64,000 bases of DNA from NCBI GenBank assembly GCA_012845835.1, contig JABAKD010000012.1, positions 7,863,973 to 7,927,972 of the forward strand, read 5' to 3'. The position numbers were made by a program, and so were the translations under genes. The notes beneath the pieces are model-generated. The model saw only the letters and a list, made by a program, of their open reading frames with translations, was not told the DNA's origin and did no database searches. The DNA comes from Undaria pinnatifida. Taxonomy: Eukaryota; Sar; Phaeophyceae; Laminariales; Alariaceae. Positions within the stretch are counted from its first letter, which is position 1. Every line of letters starts with the position of its first letter. Below, one piece after another: positions 20,504-29,728 of the stretch.

Positions 20504-20623
20504 TCCAGCACACACTGGTAGTTGACCCGTATTACGAGTGTAGTCCCACCCCCCCCGCCCCCTCCTACCCTCGAGTCGTAGAGGCACACGGGATAACACA
20601 CTTCTTTGTAATTCCGCGTTTGC

Positions 20624-21223
20624 CTAACTAGTCAACGCCCATCGGCCCTCACGCTGCAACACCGCCGGTGTTGCACCCCCTGCCGACAAGTGCGTTGCGC
20701 CTCCAATCCTCAGGGAGTGCAAGGCGTACTCCTCCGCACGCACACCCGCCAACGCAACCACTTTCCGCAAAGCTACCGTCGCTTGATGTTGTGTCCACAT
20801 GGACCATCTGCCATTACCAACGCCACACGCAACCAAGGGGGCCGAAGAGGGAAGAAACGAGTAAAAATACATCAATTCGATCATTAGATCGACGGCGCCG
20901 CCACCTTCCCCCACGCGCATCGACGGACCCTTTCGCACATGCGTGACAACCGCCCCTTTCCGCAGTTGGTCACCCTTCGACCCGCGAAACCGAACCTCAA
21001 CATGGCCCGCGGTTGGCCACTGCGCAACAGTAAGCTGATTATTTCCGCAAAAGAAAGCAACATCAACACGCCGCAAAAAATAAATCTCTTGAACTCGTAA
21101 CCGGGTTTCCGCGAACATTTCTGACGCGCGAGTCAAGATACAGAACGAAGCGCACAGGGCCGGCCACAAAACACGACCCCCGGCACGCCACGTGGGGATC
21201 GGCTTCTCGCCCGCGAGCAGCAT
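20624..21223 (-). pseudogene. DIRS 2 tyrosine recombinase, truncated before Tyr
   Basis: A 199-codon frame with Arg in TRASEMF, Lys in FRGSKGDQ, and His/Arg in ALHSLRIGGAT, followed by LQREGRW. In element 1 that last motif leads into the catalytic Tyr segment; here the frame ends seven bases after the Trp codon (ALTS, stop) and no matching Tyr segment follows. Recombinase activity would be lost. Confidence 0.85.
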
Positions 21224-21719
21224 ATCCCACGGACAGCACGCATATTAACGAGGACGGAAGCGCAATCCCAGCGTGAGATACCGTCCGCGGCAACGGTAAA
21301 AATCCCCCCTACGTGTTTCGCGTCAAAGTGCCAACCATAGGACAATTTGAGCACACCAAGGAGGCGCATCAGCGCGCCCGATCTCGGCTCCTTCCCGCCT
21401 CGACAACGCCGCACCCACCCTACGGCTGCTTCGTTGTCGCTACGCCACAACACGCAGTCCCCCAACGCGACCGGGCGCTCGGCGCACGGAGATACGACGA
21501 CCCACGGGGAGACGACCATACCTAGCGGTTCGAGGACGTTAATCGATATACCGTTCTCGCCTGCAACTGACTTTCTCGACTCGCAAAATCGAGATCGTTC
21601 CCCGGCGTCAATATCGTATCTCCAGTACACCCCAGTTTAAAGGCAGAACCCCCGACAGCGGTTTTGGATGCATCCGAAAACGGAGTACGTTGGGAGGGGC
21701 GCTCAAGCAAATGATACAT
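21133..21719 (-). pseudogene. DIRS 2 RNase H, frameshifted
   Basis: TPFSDASKTAVGG is in one frame (21719-21522). INVLEPLGMVV, RSDNEAAVGWV and HVGGIFTVAADGISRWD are in the next (21630-21133). The acidic set matches element 1. One frame change separates the halves. Confidence 0.82.
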
Positions 21720-21727
21720 CGGAGCAA

Positions 21728-23453
21728 TCAGGTTTCTCCGCGCGCGTCCAATCCCTCTTCAATAAACCACCGCCAAAACTCGAGGTTCTCTTGAAACTCG
21801 GGTCTCAAGACGAGGCGCCGCCCGAGGTTGGCCGTACGAAAACCAAAATCAGTTCCGGCAGATATGCGTGGCATACCCACCGAAGCCAACAAACGGTTCA
21901 CGAAAAACCGCCCCGGACGCACAGCAAAGGAGACATGTACAAGGAAGCCAACGAGCTGCGACACCTGCCTCGCTGAAGCAGTTGTACGAGACGAGGGCCA
22001 CTCCGCAAGGAGATTTTGCAGCTTGAGGCGCTTATGGGACGGCAACGTAACCGTAAGCGCCTCCGTGCCAATGGTCCAACCCAACACCTCCAGTTGCGTG
22101 TCTCAGTCAGTGATTTTTCTGGCGGACAGGAGGGGCGGACAAGGGACACCACGTTCGCCCAACAAGCGAAAATGGTCCGATGCCAGCGACTGGACAGCGC
22201 GCAAACAACGGCGACCGTCCGGCCACCATTGCAACTCGACGACAATGCCATCGTCTACGTAATACCTCACAAAGAAGTAGTTCCCGGCGTTGCCACCAGA
22301 GCCAGAAACAGGCCCACAATCACCCGGGATAGAGACAACTGGAACCCCCCGCGGCGGGGAAATTCCGACGTGCGCGACGGCAGCAGCCCCTTTTTTTGGG
22401 AAACATCTGTGCCTTGAAACGTAGAATGGGTGTGAGCATGCTCGAGCGCGGATGCCATCAACCCCCAAAACCCCGGGCTATTACGCCACCCAAATTGCAA
22501 GCGTAAATCCACGACGACGCGATCTCCGAACACGTACCCGAAAGCCGGCGCACCTGCCGGGTAAACCAAAACCCGTTGAAACACATCTTTGACGTCCACA
22601 CGGCACAAGAGGATTCGAGCACTACTACCGTGGGTCTGCCTCAAAAGCATCACCAGTAGTAAAACCTCACGAAGCACGTGGCCGAGCTCGGACGGCAGCG
22701 CGGAATCAAAATCCGTGTCACCGTTAACACTGGTCCGAACCCCCGCGCGCGCAAACGTGAAATCGTGAATAAATCCGAAATTTGGGTTCGAGAACGACGC
22801 TAAGCGGTGAAATACCAAGCCCCAAATTTCGCCAGCGAAAACAGTGAGGGGCCGATTGTGGACGTGAGTAGGGCAACGCCGCCCTGACACTGTCTCAAGA
22901 GGGGGGAGTTTACCGAGGCGAGACGACCGAGGCTCGCGGAGCCTTGCTCGGCCATCAACTGCACCACAACCGCCCGAGCATCCAACCAAGCGTCGACCGC
23001 AACGAATCGCAAGGCACCCGGACGTACGCCATCAAACGCCCCTTGTACGCGCAGCAAGTCAGCCGGCAACTCACGCACACGCACACAAGAAACCGTACCT
23101 TTCTCGCCGAAGGGGACCGAGCCCGAAGCCACCGCCACGCGAGCACGCCCCGCACCCCCATCGCCAGCCAAAGCTACCAACGTACGCCCACGCAGCCCCC
23201 CTTCTACACCTTGGGTGGCCGGCCGGGCACCCGCTCCCCCGCTGACCCCCGGCGCCGTCACCGCTCTACCGACGGCAAGCTCAGCAGCCGCCCCCCCCAG
23301 GTGTTGGCCCAACCGACAGGAAGGGACCGTGTCCTCATCCAGAACCAGCGCCGCCACTACCACCCCCGGACCCACCGCGGGGCTCTGAGCGCAGCACCAA
23401 CGCCCGCGACCCACCAGCCGGCGCCACCGAACTGCCACTGTCGCGAAGAGCAT
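21728..23453 (-). pseudogene. DIRS 2 reverse transcriptase, several frameshifts
   Basis: An open frame begins at 23453, overlapping the gag stop by one base, and codes for a long Ala/Gly/Val-rich linker. RT motifs then appear in other frames: FGFIHDFTF near 22760, RILLCRVDVKDVFQRV near 22580, RLQFGWRNSPGFWGL near 22470, YYVDDGIVVE near 22250, then the thumb-like segment at 22087-21728. Each step needs a frame change. The order of motifs agrees with element 1. Confidence 0.85.
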
Positions 23454-24508
23454 CAGGTGAAGTGGCGTCGGCCGGGGGAGCCGAATGCAAGAATTTGCAG
23501 TTGGAGACGAAGATCGTCGTTTACCATCTTGCTCATGACAGCCCGCGCCGCGGAGCCAGAGAGCAGGATAATATTGCTAAGGGTGTGCCGGCGTAGGTCG
23601 GCAGACGCTGTCGTGAAGGCGGCATGGATCGTTACCACCCTCTCCCGGCAATGGCGGTCGCCGTCGCTGTCGAGGGGAAACCCAACAGACAGGACCGCCA
23701 CAAGAGCCTGGCGCAAGAAATCGAGGCGGTCAGCGACCATCAGCAGGTGGTCGACCATCCCTTCCGCGCGCGGCCCGTACGCACGAACGTCAAAGTCACT
23801 GATCACGCGGGGCTGGGTAGCCACTGCCGTCGTGACGTTGACGGCCTCGCCTACGAAGGACTGGATATCCGCTGCCGAGTCGCCAATGTTGGGAGGTATG
23901 CGCCCGCGGAGCACCCAATGTTTTCTGGACGCCATATTTTTCCATAGCGCAGTGTCGTCAGTTAATTGCGACCTTTGGACGTGACGCTCCCTCGCGTCCC
24001 CATTGTCCCGCGGGGCCGGCTGCCGATCGGCAAAGTTGTCTATGAACTGCTGGAGCATGGCCTCGACGTGCTCGGTTTTAGACGCGCCACCAGCCACCGC
24101 ATCCTGCAGGGTTTCAAAGGAGGCAAGCAGTTGGTCCATCGTCGACTTGAGGCGGAACACGTCTCCGTCTATCCGAGCAAACTCGCCAGACACCTGCCCT
24201 TGCCAGTGCAGCACTTCAGCCGATGTTACCCCCGCAGCCTCGGACACAGCGAGACTGGGGCTGAGAAAAAATGGTGCCGCGGTGGCAGAGGCAGCAGTAG
24301 CAGCAGCCGAAGCGGCTGCGGCACGGCGACCTTCGGACTCAGCTTGCACAGCAGCCAGAGCTTCGGCACGGCGTTTGTCGACCCCAGCTTGCACAGCGGC
24401 GACAGCAGCATGAGCCTCGACTCGCGCAGCAGCCGAGGCGGCCTGATTAGGACCGCGTACAGCAGCAGCCACGAGAGCTTCAGCCTCCGGTGACTTGCAC
24501 TCCTCCAT
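23453..24508 (-). CDS. DIRS 2 Gag-like protein
   Basis: A 351-codon open frame that starts 29 bp after repeat A1. The N-terminal ~80 residues are Ala-rich and probably coiled coil. A second heptad-like stretch lies near residues 95-140, and a compact C-terminal half from about 185 carries FDVRAYGP and a leucine-rich end. No zinc knuckle. Position directly after A1 and before RT identifies it as the first ORF, which in DIRS elements is taken to be structural. It ends TGATG, where stop and next start overlap, suggesting reinitiation for the RT frame. It has no counterpart in element 1. Confidence 0.75.
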   Translation of the reverse strand: MEECKSPEAEALVAAAVRGPNQAASAAARVEAHAAVAAVQAGVDKRRAEALAAVQAESEGRRAAAASAAATAASATAAPFFLSPSLAVSEAAGVTSAEVLHWQGQVSGEFARIDGDVFRLKSTMDQLLASFETLQDAVAGGASKTEHVEAMLQQFIDNFADRQPAPRDNGDARERHVQRSQLTDDTALWKNMASRKHWVLRGRIPPNIGDSAADIQSFVGEAVNVTTAVATQPRVISDFDVRAYGPRAEGMVDHLLMVADRLDFLRQALVAVLSVGFPLDSDGDRHCRERVVTIHAAFTTASADLRRHTLSNIILLSGSAARAVMSKMVNDDLRLQLQILAFGSPGRRHFT

Positions 24509-24537
24509 CGTCGGGGAGTGAACGAACTTAAACTAGC

Positions 24538-24746
24538 CTTAAACTAGTCTGTATCACACCTTGGACCTGTAAGCTCTGACTCTGCTCCCCCACGCGCTCC
24601 GCGTGCAGGTCGTCGCCTACACGGCTGGGCCAGGTGTGCCCAATGCTATCGCTCATACGACTATGAATTACCGCATTGATCTGATTGGTCAAACTTCTTA
24701 CGTACGTACAAAACCCATATTTTCTCATGCTTCGATAATATTCTGC
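24538..24746 (-). repeat. Split direct repeat A1 of DIRS 2
   Basis: 209 bp matching 20123-20331. It is the 5' terminus of the element. Confidence 0.92.
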
Positions 24747-25175
24747 ATACCCCATGGAAAAACACAAACAACCCAAGGTGGTACACGCATATATCACAGT
24801 TGACGCAATTCATGCCTCCACCAGAAACATATAATAATGAAATCGGGAGTCAGTCTACGATGTGCCAGGTCCATACCGGTGCATACGGCTCATTACTCGC
24901 GCCTGGAAAAACCGACTATACCGCTTGCCACCCAAGAACGACTATTACGTATATACTACACGTAGTATCTACCACTACGCATACGCACGACAGACGCAAG
25001 TCAATTGGAAAAAAGAAACATAGAAAATAAAATAAGATGAAGGAAAGGAAAGAAAAGAGAAGAAAGTAAAACAATTATACGGAAAAGGAAAGGAAAGAAA
25101 AGAAAAGACAAGACAAGCAATAAAAGACAAGACAAGAAGGGGAAGCAAGAAAGAGAGAGAAAAAATATACCTGGT
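24747..25175 (-). mobile_element. Retroposon D copy, body part
   Basis: Continuation of 19035-19159, from ATACCCCATGG through the body shared with 6178-6445, then GAAAA-rich low-complexity sequence to about 25175. Confidence 0.83.
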
Positions 25176-25364
25176 ATGTCATAGTAGCAGACCCTAGGAA
25201 CTGACTAAATACGGCATCGGGCTCATAGAGGATACCAAGTGCAATATCAATGGCACTGGGGAGAGAACGAAACTTGGCGAAGAAGTCAGGGCGGTCTTAC
25301 GCTATCTTGTGACGGCTATTGGAAGGCCCACAACTTTCAAGACGATGATGACCAAACCCAGACT

Positions 25365-25898
25365 TCAGTCTCTTGGGCATGACGCCCCCCCTTCCCCCCC
25401 CTTCCCCCCTTCCCCCCTCCTCCCCCCCCCCCCCCCCTTCCCCTTCCCCCTCCCCCTGGCCGCTCTGGGGTGCCGACGGTGAATGGCGCTGCCGCAGCCT
25501 TTGCGCGTACGCTCTGCAGCTTTGCGTCTCTCCGTTTCATGCCAATTCCGCATGAACAACTCGGCTCCCTCCTCTACTCGTGGAAACCATCTGTCAGCCT
25601 TCTGAGCAGCCTTTCGCCACCCTTCGAATTTCATTTCACGACCGACATATCCTCCTTCAGATGATCCATCCAGTCTTTTTCTTGCCCCCCTGAGTAGCCC
25701 TTACCCCCAACAAGCTCCCCAAACATCACCCTCTGTGGCAGATCCTCCTCCCCCATACGTGCTACGAATCCCGCAAACAACATCCTCCGTTTGCTCACGA
25801 TCGCCTCTATGCTCTCGCAAGCTGTCTTGGCAAGCGTGTCGGCGTACAATAGGGTGTGGTCGTCGCGCTTCCGTTTCCACCATCCAAGGCATCACCAC
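25365..25898 (-). pseudogene. LINE-type reverse transcriptase, C-terminal tail
   Basis: Two overlapping minus-strand frames (25849-25631 and 25634-25365) code for YADTLAKTACESIEAIVSKR, RMLFAGFVARMGEE, RVMFGELVGGKGYSGG, then FEGWRKAAQKADRWF and RNWHETERRKAAERTRK. The pattern of a post-RT region ending in a basic tail is known from non-LTR retrotransposon ORF2 proteins. One frameshift separates the frames. No RT core remains, so it is a 5'-truncated copy. It ends in a C-rich tract on the plus strand. Confidence 0.55.
25380..25462. repeat. C-rich low-complexity tract
   Basis: Runs of C with TT and TCC interruptions. On the minus strand it encodes the Gly-rich end of the LINE tail. Confidence 0.9.
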
Positions 25899-25988
25899 CG
25901 GTCGTTCTTTTTTAGGAAGTTTTCATGGTTCCGAAACGGCTATGAGATGAAATTGTATTGCAAAATACTTCTATATACTATGTTCTAG

Positions 25989-26420
25989 TGTGGAAGACAG
26001 GGTCGTAGATACCTATCGTAGATCGCGTACACGCATGCGCGAGAGGACACGTCACCGGTCAGGCAATACACGATCCCGGGTCGCGAACGGCGTCACCCGT
26101 CATAGACGGCGTTGACCCGTCCCCGGAAGGTCAGCCACCGAGAGATGATCCCGCCGCATGACGAAGGGCATATGCCCACCGTCACTCTAGCCCTGGCTTA
26201 GCATCTCCTTGCTACATATAAGAAAGAAAGGTTATCAGTCGCGTTCGCTGTTGAGAACGATCGTCAAGGGACCCCAGCACCGCGACGCCCTCTCCGCTTC
26301 GACTTCAGCTCTGCGACGACCTTTCCGCTCCGACTACCGACCATCCGCGACGAGTACCAGACCTCCGGGACCACCCTCTCCACTTCGACTCCGGGACCCC
26401 GTGAGAGACCAGGTTCCATA
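25989..26420 (+). repeat. 5' LTR of Ty3/gypsy element
   Basis: 432 bp, TG at the left edge. It holds CTACATATAAGAAAG (about 26212-26226), a TATA-like promoter candidate, and a GA/CT-rich 3' part. If the CTAG duplication is right, the LTR ends CCATA rather than CA. Confidence 0.93.
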
Positions 26421-26421
26421 G

Positions 26422-26438
26422 TGGTGACCACCGTCGGA
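26422..26438 (+). promoter_or_regulatory. Candidate tRNA primer-binding site
   Basis: Begins TGGTGACCACCG one base after the LTR. TGG pairs with the CCA end of a tRNA. The tRNA species was not identified. Confidence 0.5.
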
Positions 26439-26502
26439 ACAACAAACCTATATAAAACCCTATATAAAGTTTGTCGTCGGAAAAAAGAAATAGAAACAAA
26501 AC

Positions 26503-28302
26503 ATGCCACGCTCAGGAGCTCGCTCAAAAAAGAGCCGCGGGAAAGCCCGCAAGGCATCGCCCTCTCCGGAGGAACCGACTCCCGCACTGGCGGGGAACTC
26601 TTTTGCGGCCCTCGCCCCCACCGACCAGGGCGGACCGGCCGTAGACGACGAGGAGCAGCGGGACGCTGCAGATAAGGCTGGTGCGCCGAGCACGACGCCT
26701 GTATCATCAGCCGTTGAGGAGGGCTCGAGCCTAGCAGAGGACATCCTTGCCGCGCCAAGCGCCCTCCCGAGCCACGACCCCGTCCGCGTCGAGACCGCCG
26801 CGTTTCTCAAGAAGTGCATGCTCGACGGCACCACGCCGCCGGCGTGGGTCTTGGAGATGGTGCTGCCGGATAGCCGGAAGTCTGTGAGTGGGCCTACCGA
26901 CGAGAAGGTCGATGAGGTGAGAGAAGTACCACAGCCGCAGCAAAACCTCGACGTTGTTTTTGAACGCGTGCAACACTCCACGACTCTTGCTACGCCTATA
27001 CAACAGCAGTCGAGTAGCTCTGACAGCAGCCGTACCTCTCCCCCTGACCACTCTCAACCAGACCCCCCGACAGCACGTAACACTTCTGCTGTAGAAGCAC
27101 TGCCCACAAACCCCCTGACAGCACGTAACACCTCTGCTGTAGAAGCACTGCCCACAAACCCCCTGACAGCACGTACAACCTCTGCTGTAGAAGCACCTCG
27201 CACAGCACGTACAACCTCTGCTGTAGCACCCCCGAGCCCAACCCACAACCACAACGAAGACCCAAAATTTTCGGTAAAAAAATCGGATATGCCCGCTTCG
27301 CTCAAGTTGCACGGGTTGCCAACTGAAGATGTGCCCGAAATCATGGCGCTCTTTCACGCTCACATTCGCTTGCACGTCCCTGACGGCGCCTCGGACTCGG
27401 TTATCGATCGCCACGCCGTGAGATACCTGGCATACTTAGTGGCCGACCACGCAGCTAGCACCATGAACCAAATCCAGTGTGGTACGTTAGAGTGGCGCAC
27501 AGACAAAGAGCTTGCCCAACTGACCGCGGAAGCGGGAGACGTGAGAGCACCACGCAACTGGAAGGAGTGGGTGGATGCTTTCACAAATCTGTTTAGCCCC
27601 GTGAACCGCATCGTCCTCCTCGCTCGCACCGTCTCCACCCTAAAGCAAGGCAGTAGTGAATCCGTCGACTCTTACGGACTGCGTGTAACTCAAGCATACG
27701 CGCGCCTCCTAGCCGAAGCAAAACGAACCGCTCCTGTCAACGTCTCGCCATACCAACATGCATGGCAAACATCGCTCATGGCATCCTTCGAAGCTGGCCT
27801 AGTTCCGCACGTACGTCTAGAACTTATCCGCGAAGACCCCTCCCTCACGTACCAAGCCTCACGAACTCGCGCCAAGAAACATGAGACCAACGCCTTACGC
27901 GCGGCCCCAACCCCCTCCCCGACCACGTATGCTTCGGCTGTCTCTGGCACATCCCCTGGACCCAACCGACAGCTGATGACGTCGATGGCCAAACTCGAAA
28001 AAGCCATCACGTCCAACCTGACGGCGGCGCGAGGCCGGGAACGCCGAGTGACCTTCGAACCTGCCACGTACGGCCCATCCGACAAGCGAGGCAGGTCGCC
28101 GAGTAGTGAGGCGGGTAGGAGCAGGAAGCCTAAAGTAGCGTCGGGCGACGCATGCGACTACCCGATGTGTCGCCATCGCAACTCCCACTCGCGCCCGGAC
28201 TGCAGGCTGGCAAAAATGCACGAACGGGACGGCATAGTAGTCACCAAAAAACCGCGAGGGGGCCCGCGCCGGTTACCTCAAACCGGTTCGGGGAGTAGGT
28301 AA
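26503..28302 (+). CDS. gag: Ty3/gypsy Gag, 599 codons
   Basis: Intact frame from an ATG in an AAACATGCC context. Residues 1-250 are low-complexity and include three near-copies of a 16-residue unit TARNTSAVEALPTNPL (27070-27230). Residues of about 260-470 form the retrotransposon Gag core, with WKEWVDAFTNLF and a helix-rich segment typical of this family. Near the C-terminus CDYPMCRHRNSHSRPDC is a Cys/His cluster that departs from the usual CX2CX4HX4C spacing, followed by a basic tail. Gag packages element RNA into cytoplasmic particles. The protease frame begins 96 bp later. Confidence 0.9.
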   Translation: MPRSGARSKKSRGKARKASPSPEEPTPALAGNSFAALAPTDQGGPAVDDEEQRDAADKAGAPSTTPVSSAVEEGSSLAEDILAAPSALPSHDPVRVETAAFLKKCMLDGTTPPAWVLEMVLPDSRKSVSGPTDEKVDEVREVPQPQQNLDVVFERVQHSTTLATPIQQQSSSSDSSRTSPPDHSQPDPPTARNTSAVEALPTNPLTARNTSAVEALPTNPLTARTTSAVEAPRTARTTSAVAPPSPTHNHNEDPKFSVKKSDMPASLKLHGLPTEDVPEIMALFHAHIRLHVPDGASDSVIDRHAVRYLAYLVADHAASTMNQIQCGTLEWRTDKELAQLTAEAGDVRAPRNWKEWVDAFTNLFSPVNRIVLLARTVSTLKQGSSESVDSYGLRVTQAYARLLAEAKRTAPVNVSPYQHAWQTSLMASFEAGLVPHVRLELIREDPSLTYQASRTRAKKHETNALRAAPTPSPTTYASAVSGTSPGPNRQLMTSMAKLEKAITSNLTAARGRERRVTFEPATYGPSDKRGRSPSSEAGRSRKPKVASGDACDYPMCRHRNSHSRPDCRLAKMHERDGIVVTKKPRGGPRRLPQTGSGSR

Positions 28303-28397
28303 ACTTGGATCACCAAACCCGCGGTAGAAACGATAGCACGATCAGCTAGCGTAGCCGTGGCAAGTGCCGGTAGACCTAGTAGTAAGAGGAGGGATAA

Positions 28398-29411
28398 GTG
28401 TGGCCGAACAAAGAACTCCACCCCTCTGGCGAGTACCCATGCGAAACAAGTACATGCAGAAACCAGTCGAATACTGTAACAGACTTAGAAAATAAGCAGC
28501 AGGTTCCGAGTGTTCTAGCAGTACCGCGTGGAGTTGGATCAGCGGTAGAAGCAGCAAGCAGAGTCGAAAAGAGTAGTCAACGTCGGAATGATACGTTTTC
28601 ACCTTCCATGGTACCACAAGCGTTGTATGTTTCTGCTGCGTCCCGCAAATTAAATGAGAAAATTAAACATCATGTTTTATTATCATGCAACGCTAACCGG
28701 GAAACGCACTTTGATGCTTCCCACGCGTCTGCCATGAGTGGGTATCCCAGATATCCCACAGCTCTCAACTCTACGTCAAAGCGCGTACGAGTAAACGCCA
28801 GAGTGAAAGATTATCCGGCGCACAATGTCACGATTGACACCGCGACCGATGTACCATGCATATCTGTTCACTTTGTACAGACACATCCCACAATGAAAGA
28901 CACTCAAATTTTTGCAGTGCCCCCGGGAGCGATCAACCTCAGCAGTGCTGATGGGTCGCCTCTCAAAATTTCAGGATATGTTCGCTTTCAACTTACGCTA
29001 GGAGATATTACCCTACCAGTCGAAGCGCTCGTATTGCCCTCTTTAGGGCCAGACATTATGCTACTCGATAACACCATCATGGGCGCCTTCGGAGGTGTCC
29101 TCGACTGGAGTACAGAGTAATTGTCATTCAAAACCTCTCAAGTGACGATCAAAGCATCCCATCGTAGAGTAGACTTTACAGCGCGCCCCGAGAACACTGC
29201 GACAGCTCAGTGCTCCGTGGTCACAGTTAACACTGATGTAGAGTCGGTGCCTGTCTTGTTGCGACACAAATGCTGCACCCCCCCCCAGAGTGAGATGGCA
29301 GTACAAGTAGTGTCAGCGACAGCACCCACAGAAACCACTGCTGCACTCATTGAACCACTCATCGTCAAGACATCGAATCGTCCGCCGTACCTGAAGCTTT
29401 TCAAAATATGA
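28398..29411 (+). pseudogene. Ty3/gypsy protease region with in-frame stop
   Basis: Retropepsin-like fold: VTIDTATDVPCISV holds the catalytic Asp (DTA in place of the usual DTG or DSG), and GPDIMLLDNTIM is the C-terminal hydrophobic strand. The frame hits TAA at 29118-29120 after LDWSTE and continues in the same frame to 29411, where sense coding moves to another frame. A CAA-to-TAA change would explain the stop. Whether the residue after DT prevents activity cannot be judged here. Confidence 0.75.
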
Positions 29412-29728
29412 TAGTTGCTCGTACAGTGAGTCATTGGTCGGCCGCTGATAGAACAGCAGTAGTCCAGATCGCGAACCCGTCCCACCAATACGTATACTTG
29501 AAACGCAATACCTTACTAGGTCACATTGCTCCCGTATCGGTAGCCCTGAACAAAACGACCAGTGCAATTCAAACAGACAGCAAGACAACGGAATCCACGC
29601 GTAACGAGCTTGGTGCAGCACTTACTCGAGCATTTGATAAAACCACGTTTACACCTGCCGAATGCGAACAAGTACTGACTCTATGCACGAAATATCGCAG
29701 CGTTTTTTCTTGTCGCCTCAAGAGCTAG
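29408..29728 (+). pseudogene. Pro-RT linker segment in a shifted frame
   Basis: 106 codons continuing the polyprotein between protease and RT (IVARTVSHWS, VYLKRNTLLGHIAPV, CTKYRSVFS). It is joined at both ends by frame changes, one upstream of 29408 and one at the T6 run 29703-29708. It is a linker region with no catalytic domain of its own. Confidence 0.7.

Larger units (their letters stand above)
19160..24746 (-). mobile_element. DIRS element 2 with split direct repeats
   Basis: On the minus strand: A1 (24538-24746), gag, RT, RNase H, tyrosine recombinase, B1 (20332-20503), A2 (20123-20331), spacer, B2 (19160-19331). A1 and A2 are 209 bp each (about 4 differences); B1 and B2 are 172 bp each (about 6). 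Boundaries are fixed by the retroposon D copy it splits: the flanks GAGCTGAGGA and ATACCCC are contiguous at 6177/6178. The A2-B2 spacer (19332-20122) contains a family B retroposon. There is no target duplication, as expected for tyrosine recombinase integration. All pol frames are damaged; gag is open. Confidence 0.93.

Noticed and set aside
22944-23984. 346-codon plus-strand frame
   Set aside because: Antisense to the DIRS 2 gag and RT linker; Arg/Thr/Pro-rich composition is typical of a shadow in GC-rich DNA.
29702-29712. Programmed -1 frameshift at the T6 run
   Set aside because: The reading frame does not place the run as a standard X XXY YYZ slippery heptamer, and no downstream structure was assessed.
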